A stretch of 64,000 nucleotides of DNA from BOG-908 sp964242595 (lineage in GTDB: Bacteria; Pseudomonadota; Alphaproteobacteria; Acetobacterales; Acetobacteraceae): NCBI GenBank assembly GCA_964242595.1, contig CAXTBC010000011.1, forward strand, positions 7,688 through 71,687, read 5' to 3'. This document shows, one piece after another, positions 16,571-26,091 of this stretch. Under the pieces are notes generated by a model. It saw only the letters and a program-made list of their open reading frames with translations. It had not been told where the DNA came from and did not search any database. Numbering within the stretch: position 1 is the first letter of the stretch; every line of letters starts with the position of its first letter. The position numbers were made by a program, and so were the translations under genes.

Positions 16571-17491
16571 GTGGCGCTCGGCTTCTTCTCCCGGCTGAAA
16601 GAAGGCCTCTCGCGCAGCACGCAGAAGCTGAGCGACAGCCTCGGCACCGGCTTCATACGACGCAAGCTGGACGACGCAGCGCTCGAGGAGCTGGAGGACG
16701 CGCTGATCTCGGCCGATCTGGGTCCCGCAGTAGCGCGGCGGATCATCCGCAGCTTCCGCGCCAGCCGGTTCGGGCGCGAAGTGACGGATCCCGAGGTGCG
16801 CGCGGCGCTGGCCGAGGAGGTGGCGGCGATCCTGGCGCCGGTGGCGGCGCCGCTGGTTCTGGACCCGGCGCGTCGGCCGCACGTAGTGCTGATGGTCGGC
16901 GTGAACGGCACCGGCAAGACCACGACGATCGGCAAGCTGGCGTTGCAGTTCAGGTCCGAGGGCAAGAAGGCGGTGCTGGCGGCGGGCGACACGTTCCGGG
17001 CAGCGGCCGTGGAGCAGCTGCAGGTGTGGGGCGAGCGGACCGGCGCCCCGGTGATCAGCGCGCCGCCGAACGCCGACCCGGCGGGCCTGGCGTTCGACGC
17101 GCTGACGCGCGCGCGCGCGGGCGGCGCGGACGTGCTGCTGATCGACACCGCGGGGCGGCTGCACAACAAATCCGCCCTGATGGAGGAGCTGCAGAAGATC
17201 ATCCGCGTGCTGCGCAAGCAGGACGAGAGCGCGCCGCATTCGATCCTGCTGGTGCTGGACGCCACCACCGGCCAGAATGCCATCCAGCAGGTGCGTGTGT
17301 TCAGCGAGATGGTGGCGGTGACCGGGCTGATCGTGACCAAGCTGGACGGCAGCGCGCGGGGCGGCGTGGTGGTGGCGCTGGCCGAGGCGTTCGGCCTGCC
17401 GATCCACGCGGTGGGAGTGGGCGAGCAGGCGGGAGACCTGCGGCCGTTCGTGCCTGCCGAGTTCGCGCGCGGCTTGGTGGGCACCGGCTAG
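16571..17491 (+). CDS. ftsY: Signal recognition particle receptor FtsY
   Basis: The product is 306 aa with a GTG start at 16571. The N domain (about 1-95) is followed by the G domain with GVNGTGKTTTIGKL (P-loop), DTFRAAAVEQL, LLIDTAGR and TKLDGSARGG, all as in the SRP GTPase family. There is no long acidic N-terminal A domain, which is common in alphaproteobacteria. FtsY docks the Ffh-ribosome complex at the membrane. It sits at the end of dapF-(mtaB remnant)-ftsY and probably depends on read-through from dapF, because no Shine-Dalgarno is visible. Confidence 0.96.
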   Translation: MALGFFSRLKEGLSRSTQKLSDSLGTGFIRRKLDDAALEELEDALISADLGPAVARRIIRSFRASRFGREVTDPEVRAALAEEVAAILAPVAAPLVLDPARRPHVVLMVGVNGTGKTTTIGKLALQFRSEGKKAVLAAGDTFRAAAVEQLQVWGERTGAPVISAPPNADPAGLAFDALTRARAGGADVLLIDTAGRLHNKSALMEELQKIIRVLRKQDESAPHSILLVLDATTGQNAIQQVRVFSEMVAVTGLIVTKLDGSARGGVVVALAEAFGLPIHAVGVGEQAGDLRPFVPAEFARGLVGTG

Positions 17492-17582
17492 CGAAGGGGG
17501 CGGGTCTTAAAGCTCCGTCACCGGAGCGAGCGCGGCGCACGACACGGTTCGGGCAGGACGCGAATTTTTCACCGGAGGCAGG

Positions 17583-18431
17583 ATGCAGGAACGCGAACCC
17601 AGCCGTACCGCCTTCGCCGCCGCCGTCTACCGTGCGGCACACCAGGTGCTGGAGCAGGGCCGCATCTTCGCCGACCCGCTCGCCGTCCAGCTTGCGGGCG
17701 TGACGCCGGACAGCTTCCGGCAGGACCCTGACGCCCAGGCGGCCCAGCGCGGGATCCGGTTCTTCGTGGCCGCACGGTCGCACGTCGCCGAGGCGGCGCT
17801 CAGGCGCGGGGTGGAGGCTCGCGATGTCGGCCAGCTAGTCGTGTTGGGGGCGGGGCTGGATACCTTTGCCTACCGCAACCCGTTCGCCACTCGCCTGAAG
17901 GTGTTCGAGGTGGACCATCCCGCCACCCAGGCCTGGAAGCGCCGGCGTCTGGGAGAGGCCGGCATCACAGTGCCCGAGGACCTGACCTACGCTCCCGTGG
18001 ATTTCGAGCACGAGAGCCTGTCCGGGCGGCTTGCCGAGGCCGGGCTCGACCCGGGCGTCCGCTCCTTCTTTACCTGGCTCGGCGTGGTGCCTTACCTGAC
18101 CGGGGAGGCAATCGCTTCTACCCTCTCCCAAATCGCCGGCCATCCCGGCGGTGCGGAGGTGGTGTTCGACTATGGGGAGCCGCCGGATCAGATAGACTCG
18201 TCCTACCGCGCCTTGCACGAAGCGCGGGCAGCGCGGGTGGCCGCTGCCGGCGAGCCGTTCCTCAGCTACTTCGATCCGGCGGGGCTGCACGCGGAGCTCC
18301 GCTTGGCGGGTTTCGTTTCGATTGACGATCTGGATGTGCCGTCACTCATGACGCGCGTGGGTGTGGGCCAGGCGGACGGCCCTCGGCGGAGCGGCGGCCA
18401 CGTGCTGTTTGCTGCTACGCGGTTTGGCTGA
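17583..18431 (+). CDS. Class I SAM-dependent methyltransferase, leucine carboxyl methyltransferase-like (TIGR00027 type)
   Basis: The product is 282 aa. The N-terminus SRTAFAAAVYRAAHQ with IFADPLA is typical of the PPM/LCMT-like bacterial methyltransferases. The SAM-binding motif is LVVLGAGLDTFAYRNPF, followed by VFEVDHPATQAWKRRRL, where the acidic Glu/Asp and the DHPATQ signature mark this family. The C-terminal part contains GVVPYLTGEAI and FDYGEPP. The methyl acceptor is unknown; relatives act on polyketides or small acids. GGAGG precedes the ATG at 17583. An A+T-rich bipartite element begins 8 bp after the stop. Confidence 0.88.
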   Translation: MQEREPSRTAFAAAVYRAAHQVLEQGRIFADPLAVQLAGVTPDSFRQDPDAQAAQRGIRFFVAARSHVAEAALRRGVEARDVGQLVVLGAGLDTFAYRNPFATRLKVFEVDHPATQAWKRRRLGEAGITVPEDLTYAPVDFEHESLSGRLAEAGLDPGVRSFFTWLGVVPYLTGEAIASTLSQIAGHPGGAEVVFDYGEPPDQIDSSYRALHEARAARVAAAGEPFLSYFDPAGLHAELRLAGFVSIDDLDVPSLMTRVGVGQADGPRRSGGHVLFAATRFG

Positions 18432-18438
18432 TGAGGTC

Positions 18439-18593
18439 AGGAAGCAAGGCCTTCTTTTTTGAGAAAGAAGCAAAAGCTTTTGTCCCTGCGCTATATCCGC
18501 GATCTCGGTCCATCCTGCATTACCCGGCTGTTTCAAATGCGGGCAGCAAAAGTTTTTTAGTCCTTTTTTTCAAAAAAGGACTGCTTGCTTCCT
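18439..18593. repeat. A+T-rich bipartite inverted element, copy B
   Basis: The left unit (18439-18484, GGAAGCAAGGCCTTCTTTT onward) and the right unit (18544-18593, ending CAAAAAAGGACTGCTTGC) are inverted copies with a 59-bp spacer. It lies directly after the methyltransferase stop and upstream of tRNA-Leu. Confidence 0.85.
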
Positions 18594-18708
18594 GAAAGAG
18601 TCAGCCAGAAGGTCGGCTGACCTAACCTGGGGTCTCGCCTCCTCCCGGCGGGGGCCGCCGCCTTGCACCCCCCACCGGCCTGCGCTAACCCCCACGCTTT
18701 GCCGGCCG

Positions 18709-18793
<85 letters not shown>

Positions 18794-18826
18794 GCCGAGC
18801 CACCGGCTACTGAGGATGCCCACGAG

Positions 18827-20356
18827 ATGCAGGTTACCGAGACGCTGTCCGACGGGCTGAAGCGCGCTTTTTCCGTGGTCGTCCCGGCTGCCGAGATCGA
18901 GGGCAAGGTGGCCGCCAAGCTGGCCGAAGTGGGACGCACCATTAAGCTGCCCGGCTTCCGGCCGGGCAAGGTGCCGGTGACGCTGGTGCGCCAGCGCTAC
19001 GGCGCCTCCATCACCGCCGAAGTCATGCAGGATTCGCTCAACGACGCCGCCGACCTGGTGGTCGAGGAGCGGGGGTTGCGGCCGGCCGGGCAGCCGCGCA
19101 TCGCGCTGATCGGTCAGCCCGACGTCAAGGCGGCGGCAGCCTCCGACCTGTCGTTCAGCATGGAGATGGAGCTGCTGCCGGAGATCACGCCGCCAGACCT
19201 GGCGGCGCTGAGCCTGGTGCGGCTGCGCTCCGAAGTGGCGCCCGAGGTGGTGGAAAAAACGCTCGAGCGCTTAGCCACCCAGCAGCGCGAGACGGTGCCG
19301 GTGGAGGACGATCGCGGCGCCGCGCAGGGCGACGTGGTGACGGTCGACTTCGCGGGCACGGTGGACGGCGTTGCGTTCGAGGGTGGCACCGGCACTGACA
19401 CCAAGGTGGAGATCGGCGGCGAGGGGTTCATTCCCGGATTCGCCGAGGGCATCATCGGCATCAAGGCCGGCGAGGCGCGGGACGTGAACGTGACGTTTCC
19501 GGCCGACTACCATGCCGAGGCGCTGGCCGGTAAGGATGCGGTATTCCATATCACCGCCAAGGCGCTGGGCACGCCGGTGGGCGTCGCGGTGGACGACGCG
19601 TTAGCGACCAAGCTCGGCTTCGAGTCGCTGGAGAAGCTGCGCGAGACGGTGATGGCCCAGATGCAGCGCGAGCTCGACCAGATGTCGCGCCTGAGGATCA
19701 AGCGCGAGCTGCTGGACGTGCTGGCCGACGCCGCCGCGTTCCCGGCGCCGCAGAACCTGGTCGAAGCCGAGTTCGGCGCGATCTGGCAGCGTGTGGAGCA
19801 GGACCTGGCGGCCGGCCAGGTGGACGACGAGGACCGCGGCAAGGATTCCGACACGCTGCGGGCCGAGTACCGCGCGATCGCCGACCGGAGGGTGCGGCTG
19901 GGGCTGCTACTGAGCGAGATCGGCACCAAGGCGGGCGTGCAGGTGAGCCAGGCCGAGATGACCCAGGCGCTGCGCCAGGAGGCGGCGCGCTATCCCGGCC
20001 AGGAGATGCAGGTAATCGAGTTCTTCCGCAAGACGCCGGCCGCTGTCGAGCAGCTACGCGGGCCTTTGTTCGAGGACAAGGTGGTGGACTACATCCTGGA
20101 GATGGCCAAGGTGGAGGACCGCGTCGTCGGCCCTGACGAGCTGAACCTGCCGCCGGCCGGCGGCCTGGAGGCGCCGAAGGTGGCGTTCCGGCCTGACGCC
20201 GGAGACGATGCCGAGCCGGAGATGGCCGACGAGGACGTCTCCCCGGACGAGGCGCCGGAGGCGGTTCAGGAGTCGCAAGGTTTCGATTCGACGTCGAAGG
20301 CGACGTCTGAGACCGTGGACTACCCGCCGGACGGCGGCTCGGAGGCGGCGGCCTGA
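18827..20356 (+). CDS. tig: Trigger factor, ribosome-associated chaperone and prolyl isomerase
   Basis: The product is 509 aa from the ATG at 18827 (MQVTETLSDGLKRAFSVVVP). The ribosome-docking signature GFRPGKVPVTLVRQRYG lies near residue 45, the FKBP-type isomerase domain at about 150-240 (DVVTVDFAGTVDGVAFEGG and GFIPGFAEGIIG), and the chaperone arms follow. The family norm is 430-450 aa. The extra length is an acidic, low-complexity C-terminal tail of about 60 residues (AEPEMADEDVSPDEAPEA). tig heads the conserved tig-clpP-clpX-lon series of folding and proteolysis genes. Confidence 0.95.
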   Translation: MQVTETLSDGLKRAFSVVVPAAEIEGKVAAKLAEVGRTIKLPGFRPGKVPVTLVRQRYGASITAEVMQDSLNDAADLVVEERGLRPAGQPRIALIGQPDVKAAAASDLSFSMEMELLPEITPPDLAALSLVRLRSEVAPEVVEKTLERLATQQRETVPVEDDRGAAQGDVVTVDFAGTVDGVAFEGGTGTDTKVEIGGEGFIPGFAEGIIGIKAGEARDVNVTFPADYHAEALAGKDAVFHITAKALGTPVGVAVDDALATKLGFESLEKLRETVMAQMQRELDQMSRLRIKRELLDVLADAAAFPAPQNLVEAEFGAIWQRVEQDLAAGQVDDEDRGKDSDTLRAEYRAIADRRVRLGLLLSEIGTKAGVQVSQAEMTQALRQEAARYPGQEMQVIEFFRKTPAAVEQLRGPLFEDKVVDYILEMAKVEDRVVGPDELNLPPAGGLEAPKVAFRPDAGDDAEPEMADEDVSPDEAPEAVQESQGFDSTSKATSETVDYPPDGGSEAAA

Positions 20357-20571
20357 CGCCTGCGCGAACACGCGGTGTCGCGGGCACCGGGGGGACAGGC
20401 AAGCATTCCAGCTTGCCACTGGGGCGTGTTTTCGGACAGACATCGAACCCTGGGCCTTGCGGCGCCCGTCTCCCGGCATCTGGAAGCGGGCGCGGCGCGG
20501 CCTATGTCATAGCGCCTGAGCACCGCCGTCGTCCCGCCGGCCTAGCCCTTTCCCTCACAACAGGAGTGCGT

Positions 20572-21234
20572 ATGAGGGCCCAATCCTTCGTTGACCGTCA
20601 TCCGGCCGAAATCTACAGCCAGGCGCTGGTTCCCATGGTGGTCGAGCAGACCGCGCGTGGCGAACGGGCCTACGACATCTACTCGCGCCTGTTGAAGGAG
20701 CGGATCATCTTCCTGACCGGTCCGGTGTTCGACCAGATGAGCGCGCTCATCTGCGCCCAGCTGCTGTTCCTGGAGAGCGAGAACCCGGCCAAGGACATCT
20801 TCTTCTACATCAACAGCCCGGGCGGTGTCGTCTCGGCCGGCTTGGCCATCTACGACACGATGCAGTACATACGTTGCCCGGTCAGCACGGTGTGCATCGG
20901 CCAGGCGGCGTCGATGGGCTCGCTGTTGTTGTGCGCGGGCGCCAAGGACAAGCGCTACGCGCTGCCGAACAGCCGAGTGATGGTGCATCAGCCGAGTGGT
21001 GGCGCGCAGGGTCAGGCGGCTGATATCGAGATTCAGGCGCGCGAAATTCTTACGCTGCGGCGCCGGCTTAACGAGATTTACCATCGCCACACCGGCCAGG
21101 CGATCGAGTTGATCGAGGCCAAGCTGGAGCGGGACAGCTACATGTCGGCCGAGGAGGCCCAGGCGTTCGGGCTGGTGGACCACGTGGTGGAGAACCGACC
21201 GCAGGCCCTGATCGACGATTCGATCAAGGTCTGA
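20572..21234 (+). CDS. clpP: ATP-dependent Clp protease proteolytic subunit
   Basis: The product is 220 aa from the ATG at 20572, which has AGGAG at good spacing; in-frame codons further upstream are not homologous. The catalytic triad is Ser114 (IGQAASMGSLL), His139 (SRVMVHQPSGG) and Asp188 (ERDSYMSAEEA). ClpP forms a double heptameric chamber fed by ClpX or ClpA. The 215-bp gap from tig suggests its own promoter; I looked for a heat-shock type -35/-10 pair and found none convincing. Confidence 0.97.
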   Translation: MRAQSFVDRHPAEIYSQALVPMVVEQTARGERAYDIYSRLLKERIIFLTGPVFDQMSALICAQLLFLESENPAKDIFFYINSPGGVVSAGLAIYDTMQYIRCPVSTVCIGQAASMGSLLLCAGAKDKRYALPNSRVMVHQPSGGAQGQAADIEIQAREILTLRRRLNEIYHRHTGQAIELIEAKLERDSYMSAEEAQAFGLVDHVVENRPQALIDDSIKV

Positions 21235-21529
21235 GTGCCTCACGGAACCTGACATGGCGGCCATCTCGCGGACGTGGCGCTCCGGCGCCTAGCGTCGGAG
21301 ACCGCGTCGTCTTGTCGGCGCTCACGGGGGGAGCACCGAACAGCGGCGGGCGGGCCCGGTGGGCACAGACCGGCCAAGGTGCGCATCCAGTCCTCGGCGT
21401 GGCACGTAACGTTCTGGGCTAGTTGGGGCAAGATCGTGCTGCAAGTGCTTGCCGCCTTGTCGATTCGGAAAGGTGGCGCGTAGTATCAAGAAGATCGTGG
21501 CCCCGGGTCAGCCCGGGGCGGGAGACCCT
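21235..21529. other. clpP-clpX intergenic region
   Basis: About 295 bp without a coding sequence. It presumably carries the clpX promoter. Just before the clpX leader there is a small GC palindrome (CCCGGG near 21511, CCCCGGGGCGGGAG). No repeat of either dispersed family is present. Confidence 0.4.
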
Positions 21530-21547
21530 ATGAGCAAGCCATCATGA
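21530..21547 (+). promoter_or_regulatory. Five-codon leader ORF overlapping the clpX start
   Basis: ATG AGC AAG CCA TCA TGA (MSKPS-stop) starts at 21530 with GGAG 5 nt before the preferred spacing region. Its stop overlaps the clpX ATG as ATGA. The clpX start repeats the same nine bases (ATGAGCAAG), so the leader looks like a duplication of the clpX start. The stronger Shine-Dalgarno belongs to the leader, and clpX translation may be coupled to it. Confidence 0.45.
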
Positions 21548-22809
21548 GCAAGTCGGGCGATACCAAGAACACCCTGTACTGCTCGTTCTGCGGCAAGTCC
21601 CAGCACGAGGTTCGCAAGCTGATCGCGGGTCCCACCGTGTTCATCTGCGACGAGTGCGTGGAATTGTGCATGGACATCATCCGCGAGGAGCACAAGACGC
21701 ACCTGGTGAAGGCACGCGACGGGGTGCCCACGCCGCGGGAGATCTGCCGCGTGCTGGACGACTACGTGATCGGCCAGAGCCACGCCAAGAAGGTGCTGAG
21801 CGTGGCGGTGCACAACCACTACAAGCGGTTGGCTCACGCCCAGAAGAACAACGACATCGAGATCGCCAAGAGCAACATCCTGCTGGTGGGACCGACCGGC
21901 TCGGGCAAGACGTTGCTGGCGCAGACCCTGGCACGCATCCTGGACGTGCCGTTCACCATGGCGGACGCCACCACGCTGACCGAGGCCGGCTACGTGGGCG
22001 AGGATGTGGAGAACATCATCCTCAAGCTGCTGCAGGCGGCCGACTACAACGTAGAGCGGGCGCAGCGCGGCATCGTCTACATCGACGAGGTCGACAAGAT
22101 CAGCCGCAAGTCCGACAACCCGAGCATCACCCGCGACGTGAGCGGTGAGGGCGTGCAGCAGGCGCTGCTGAAGATCATGGAGGGTACGGTCGCTTCCGTG
22201 CCGCCGCAGGGCGGGCGTAAGCATCCCCAGCAGGAGTTCCTGCAGGTGGACACCACCAACATACTGTTCATCTGCGGCGGCGCGTTTGCCGGGCTGGAGA
22301 AGATCATCGGTGCCCGCGGTAAGGGTTCCGGGATCGGCTACGGCGCCGAGGTGCGCGACCCTGACGAGCGGCGGACGGGTGCCATCCTGCGCGACGTGGA
22401 GCCTGAAGACCTGCTGCGCTTCGGGCTGATCCCTGAATTCATCGGACGCCTACCCGTGGTTGCGACGCTGGAAGACCTCGACGAGGCTGCGCTGATGGAG
22501 ATCCTGACCAAGCCGAAGAACGCGCTGGTCAAGCAGTACGGCCGGTTGTTCGAGATGGAAGGCATCAAGCTGTCGTTCACCGACGACGCGCTGAAATCCG
22601 TCTCCACGCGGGCAATCGCGCGGCGGACCGGCGCGCGCGGCCTGCGCTCCATCATGGAGAGCATTCTGCTGGCCACGATGTTCGACCTGCCGGGGATGGA
22701 CAATGTGGACGAGGTGGTGATTAACCGCGAGGTGGCCGAGGGCCGGGCAAACCCGCTGCTGACCTATTCCAAGGAGCGCTCCAAGGAACGGGGTGAGGCG
22801 GCGGGGTAG
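21544..22809 (+). CDS. clpX: ClpX, AAA+ unfoldase of the ClpXP protease
   Basis: The product is 421 aa. The N-terminal zinc-binding domain is seen in LYCSFCGKSQHEV and FICDECVELC (four cysteines). Walker A is GPTGSGKTLLAQTLA, Walker B is IVYIDEVDKI, and the pore and sensor segments (GYVGEDVENI, IPEFIGRLPV) and the ClpP-contact IGF-like loop region (GSGIGYGAEV) are present. The adaptor unfolds tagged substrates and threads them into ClpP. It follows clpP after 309 bp and is followed by a GC-rich palindrome and lon. Confidence 0.97.
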   Translation: MSKSGDTKNTLYCSFCGKSQHEVRKLIAGPTVFICDECVELCMDIIREEHKTHLVKARDGVPTPREICRVLDDYVIGQSHAKKVLSVAVHNHYKRLAHAQKNNDIEIAKSNILLVGPTGSGKTLLAQTLARILDVPFTMADATTLTEAGYVGEDVENIILKLLQAADYNVERAQRGIVYIDEVDKISRKSDNPSITRDVSGEGVQQALLKIMEGTVASVPPQGGRKHPQQEFLQVDTTNILFICGGAFAGLEKIIGARGKGSGIGYGAEVRDPDERRTGAILRDVEPEDLLRFGLIPEFIGRLPVVATLEDLDEAALMEILTKPKNALVKQYGRLFEMEGIKLSFTDDALKSVSTRAIARRTGARGLRSIMESILLATMFDLPGMDNVDEVVINREVAEGRANPLLTYSKERSKERGEAAG

Positions 22810-22842
22810 AAAAGGCACGTTGTCGGTCCCTAGTTAAGGCAA

Positions 22843-22974
22843 GGCCAGGGGGCTCTGCCTCCTGGACCCCCGCTAGGGCTTTGGCCCTAGACCCCGGCTT
22901 CGCCAATGAGCGTGGAGCGAAGCCGGGGTCTGGGGACAAGTCCCCAGTGGGGTCCAGGGGCTGAGCCCCTGGCC
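22843..22974. repeat. GC-rich palindromic element (family 2, copy 2), clpX/lon gap
   Basis: This is one large imperfect palindrome. The left half begins GGCCAGGGGGCTCTGCC and the right half ends GGGGCTGAGCCCCTGGCC. The middle has CCCCGGCTTCGC facing GCGAAGCCGGGG around a short loop. It would fold into a single long hairpin with bulges in the clpX 3' transcript. Its modules (GGGCTC-x-GCCC, GACCCC, CCCCAG) match copy 1 at 7785. Confidence 0.8.
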
Positions 22975-23052
22975 TTTCTCCTTTCCTAAGCCCGTTCGTG
23001 CCAAGCTAGGGCGAATCGCGCTCAAGACTGTCCTTCCAGGAGGTCCATCCAG

Positions 23053-25476
23053 ATGCCCGCCAAGAAAACCGCCGCAGCCCCCGTTGCCCCCGCCGGCGAC
23101 AGCATGGCCGTCCTGCCGCTGCGCGACATCGTCGTTTTCCCGCACATGATCGTGCCGCTGTTCGTGGGCCGCGAGAAATCCGTCCGCGCTCTGGAAGCCG
23201 TCATGAAGGACGACAAGCAGATCCTGCTCGTGGCCCAGAAGAACGCCGCCCAAGACGATCCCTCGGCTGACGACATCTACCGCGTTGGTACAGTCTCGAC
23301 CATTCTGCAGCTGCTCAAGCTGCCGGACGGCACCGTGAAGGTGCTGGTGGAAGGTGGCCGCCGCGCCAAGCTAGCCGCGTTCCGCGAGACCGAAGCCTAT
23401 TTCGAGGCGACGGTGGAAGACTTGCCTGACCAGGAAAGCGACGCCAAGGAGCTCGAGGCGTTGAGCCGCACCGTGGTGGGGCAGTTCGAACAATACATCA
23501 AGCTGAACAAGAAGATCGCGCCCGAGGTGCTTGTCTCGCTCAACCAGATTGAGGAGCCCTCCAAGCTGGCCGACACCATCGCCAGCCACCTGAACCTCAA
23601 AATTAGCGAGAAGCAGGACCTGCTGGAGACCACCCGCACCGGCGAGCGGCTGGAGCGGGTGTTCGGGCACATGGAGTCCGAGATCGGCGTGCTGCAGGTG
23701 GAGAAGCGCATCCGTAACCGCGTGAAGCGGCAGATGGAGAAGACGCAGCGCGAGTACTACCTCAACGAGCAGCTCAAGGCGATCCAGAAGGAGTTGGGCG
23801 AGGGCGAGGACGGCAAGGACGAGACGGCCGAACTGGAAGACAAAATCAAGAAGACGCGCTTCAGCAAGGAGGCGCGCGAGAAGGCGATGGCGGAGCTGAA
23901 GAAGCTGCGCACGATGAGCCCGATGAGCGCCGAGGCCACCGTGGTGCGCAACTATCTCGACTGGATGCTGTCGATTCCGTGGAAGCGGCGCAGCAAGATC
24001 CGCAACGACGTGGTGGAAGCCGAAGGCGTGCTGGACGCCGACCATTTCGGGCTGGAAAAGGTGAAGGAGCGCATCACCGAGTACCTGGCCGTGCAGGCGC
24101 GCAGCCCGAAGGTGCGCGGGCCGATCCTGTGCCTGGTCGGGCCGCCCGGCGTGGGCAAGACGTCGCTCGGCAAGTCGATCGCCAACGCTACGGGGCGCAG
24201 CTTTGTGCGGATGAGCCTGGGCGGCGTGCGCGACGAGGCGGAGATACGCGGCCACCGGCGCACCTATATCGGCTCGATGCCCGGCAAGGTGATCCAGGGC
24301 ATGAAGAAGGCCAAGACCAGCAACCCGCTGTTCCTGCTCGACGAGATCGACAAGCTAGGCCAGGACTGGCGCGGCGACCCGACCAGCGCGCTGCTGGAGG
24401 TGCTGGACCCCGAGCAGAACGCCACCTTCGCTGACCACTATTTGGAGGTGGACTACGACCTGTCGGACGTGATGTTCGTGACCACGGCCAACAGCCTGCG
24501 CATGCCGCAGCCGCTGCTGGACCGCATGGAGATCATCCGACTGTCCGGCTACACCGAGGACGAGAAGCTGCAGATTGCGCGGCGCCATCTGATCGCCAAG
24601 CAGAGCGACGCGCACGGGCTGAAGGCCGATGAGTGGTCGATCACCGACGACGCGCTGCGCGACCTGATCCGCACCTACACGCGCGAGGCGGGCGTGCGCA
24701 ACCTGGAGCGCGAGCTGGCCAACCTGGCGCGCAAGGCGGTCAAGGAGATCGTCACCAAGAAGGCCAAGTCGGTGACCATCGACGTGGGCAACCTGGAGAC
24801 CTATGCCGGCATCCGCCGTTTCCGTTACGGCGAGACGGAGAGCGAGGACATGGTGGGCGTGGTGACCGGCCTGGCCTGGACCGAGGTAGGTGGCGAGATC
24901 CTGACTATTGAGAGCGTGATCGTGCCCGGCCGCGGCAAGATCCAGCACACCGGCAAGCTGGGCGACGTGATGCAGGAGAGCGTGACGGCAGCGCTGTCCT
25001 ACGTGCGCAGCAAGTCGATCACGTTCGGCATTAAGCCGACGCTGTTCGAGAAGCGAGACATCCATGTGCACGTGCCGGAGGGTGCGACGCCGAAGGATGG
25101 GCCCTCGGCCGGCGTGGCGATGGCGACGAGCATCGTCAGCGTGCTGACCGGCATTCCGGTGCGCCGGGACGTGGCAATGACCGGCGAGATCACGCTGCGC
25201 GGCCGTGTCCTGCCGATCGGTGGGCTGAAAGAGAAGCTGCTGGCGGCGTTGCGTGCCGGGATTGCGACGGTGTTCTTCCCCAAGGACAACGAAAAGGACT
25301 TGGCCGAGATACCGGACAATGTGAAGCGCGCGCTGACGCTGATCCCGGTGAGCCACGTGGACGACGTGATCGGGCAGGCACTGGTGCGCCGGCCGGAGGC
25401 TATCGAGTGGGAGGAGCCGCCTGAGCCGATCGCCAAGGTGGCCGGGGACGGGACAACGGCGTCTCTGCCGCATTAG
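23053..25476 (+). CDS. lon: ATP-dependent protease Lon
   Basis: The product is 807 aa, normal for bacterial LonA. An AGGAGG precedes the ATG at 23053. The N-terminal substrate-binding domain (LPLRDIVVFPHMIVPLFVGR) and coiled coil are followed by the AAA+ module with Walker A GPPGVGKTSLGKS and Walker B FLLDEIDKLG. The protease domain has the Ser-Lys dyad Ser685 (PKDGPSAGVA) and Lys728 (GGLKEKLLAA). It degrades damaged and regulatory proteins. In many alphaproteobacteria hupB lies next to lon; here two tRNA genes follow instead. Confidence 0.97.
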   Translation: MPAKKTAAAPVAPAGDSMAVLPLRDIVVFPHMIVPLFVGREKSVRALEAVMKDDKQILLVAQKNAAQDDPSADDIYRVGTVSTILQLLKLPDGTVKVLVEGGRRAKLAAFRETEAYFEATVEDLPDQESDAKELEALSRTVVGQFEQYIKLNKKIAPEVLVSLNQIEEPSKLADTIASHLNLKISEKQDLLETTRTGERLERVFGHMESEIGVLQVEKRIRNRVKRQMEKTQREYYLNEQLKAIQKELGEGEDGKDETAELEDKIKKTRFSKEAREKAMAELKKLRTMSPMSAEATVVRNYLDWMLSIPWKRRSKIRNDVVEAEGVLDADHFGLEKVKERITEYLAVQARSPKVRGPILCLVGPPGVGKTSLGKSIANATGRSFVRMSLGGVRDEAEIRGHRRTYIGSMPGKVIQGMKKAKTSNPLFLLDEIDKLGQDWRGDPTSALLEVLDPEQNATFADHYLEVDYDLSDVMFVTTANSLRMPQPLLDRMEIIRLSGYTEDEKLQIARRHLIAKQSDAHGLKADEWSITDDALRDLIRTYTREAGVRNLERELANLARKAVKEIVTKKAKSVTIDVGNLETYAGIRRFRYGETESEDMVGVVTGLAWTEVGGEILTIESVIVPGRGKIQHTGKLGDVMQESVTAALSYVRSKSITFGIKPTLFEKRDIHVHVPEGATPKDGPSAGVAMATSIVSVLTGIPVRRDVAMTGEITLRGRVLPIGGLKEKLLAALRAGIATVFFPKDNEKDLAEIPDNVKRALTLIPVSHVDDVIGQALVRRPEAIEWEEPPEPIAKVAGDGTTASLPH

Positions 25477-25635
25477 GCAGCGGTCGGATGTTGAGACTGC
25501 GGAGTGCCAGGCTCAGGGGTCGGCCGCTTAAGGCCAGTAGGACTTGGAGCAAAGCCCCAACTTTCCGCTATCACCCTACCGAACACGTGGCGCAGGTTTG
25601 ATTTGCCTAAGCCGCCGGCCTAGAAGCCGCCTGAG

Positions 25636-25710
25636 GGGCGGTTAGCTCAGCGGTAGAGCGGCTCGTTTACACCGAGTTGGCCGGCGGTTCGATCCCGTCA
25701 CCGCCCACCA
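25636..25710 (+). tRNA. tRNA-Val (anticodon TAC)
   Basis: The sequence runs from GGGCGGTTAGCTCAGCGG to ACCGCCC-A-CCA, 75 nt with encoded CCA. The anticodon loop TTTACAC gives TAC, reading GUA/GUN valine codons. The D-arm, T-loop (GGTTCGATCC) and 7-bp acceptor stem are intact. Confidence 0.95.
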
Positions 25711-25769
25711 GGACCGGGTGTTGACGCGAGGCAAGGGCGCCCGTAGAAGCGGCGCCTGCCTGATGGAAA

Positions 25770-25846
<77 letters not shown>

Positions 25847-25901
25847 GGCCTAAGCCGGAGTCGCTACAAAGCGTGCTGCTTCAGCAGTGCGCGGCAGCGC
25901 C

Positions 25902-25950
25902 AGCAAAAGCTTTTACTTCTTTTTTCGAAAAAAGAAGGACCTCCTCGCTC
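25902..25950. repeat. A+T-rich unit, single right-type copy C
   Basis: AGCAAAAGCTTTTACTTC followed by TTTTTTCGAAAAAAGAAGG and CTCCTCGCTC matches the right-hand unit of the bipartite elements. No left partner is visible. It sits between tRNA-Asp and nuoA and contains a perfect CTTCTTTTTTCG/CGAAAAAAGAAG hairpin. Confidence 0.8.
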
Positions 25951-26091
25951 CAGGCCTCAGACCAGGGAAATCCGGTTGACGTCCAGAAATAAACCGCGGC
26001 CTTGCTAAGAGCCTTACCGGACGCCTATCGTCCACCACATGTTGCAGCGCGGCAGCCAAAGGGGCGCGCCGCTTTTGTCGTTGGGAACGCC

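Noticed and set aside
20357..20571. Heat-shock (RpoH) promoter upstream of clpP
   Set aside because: A CTTG followed by CCCGGCAT was seen, but the spacing is too short and the match too weak.
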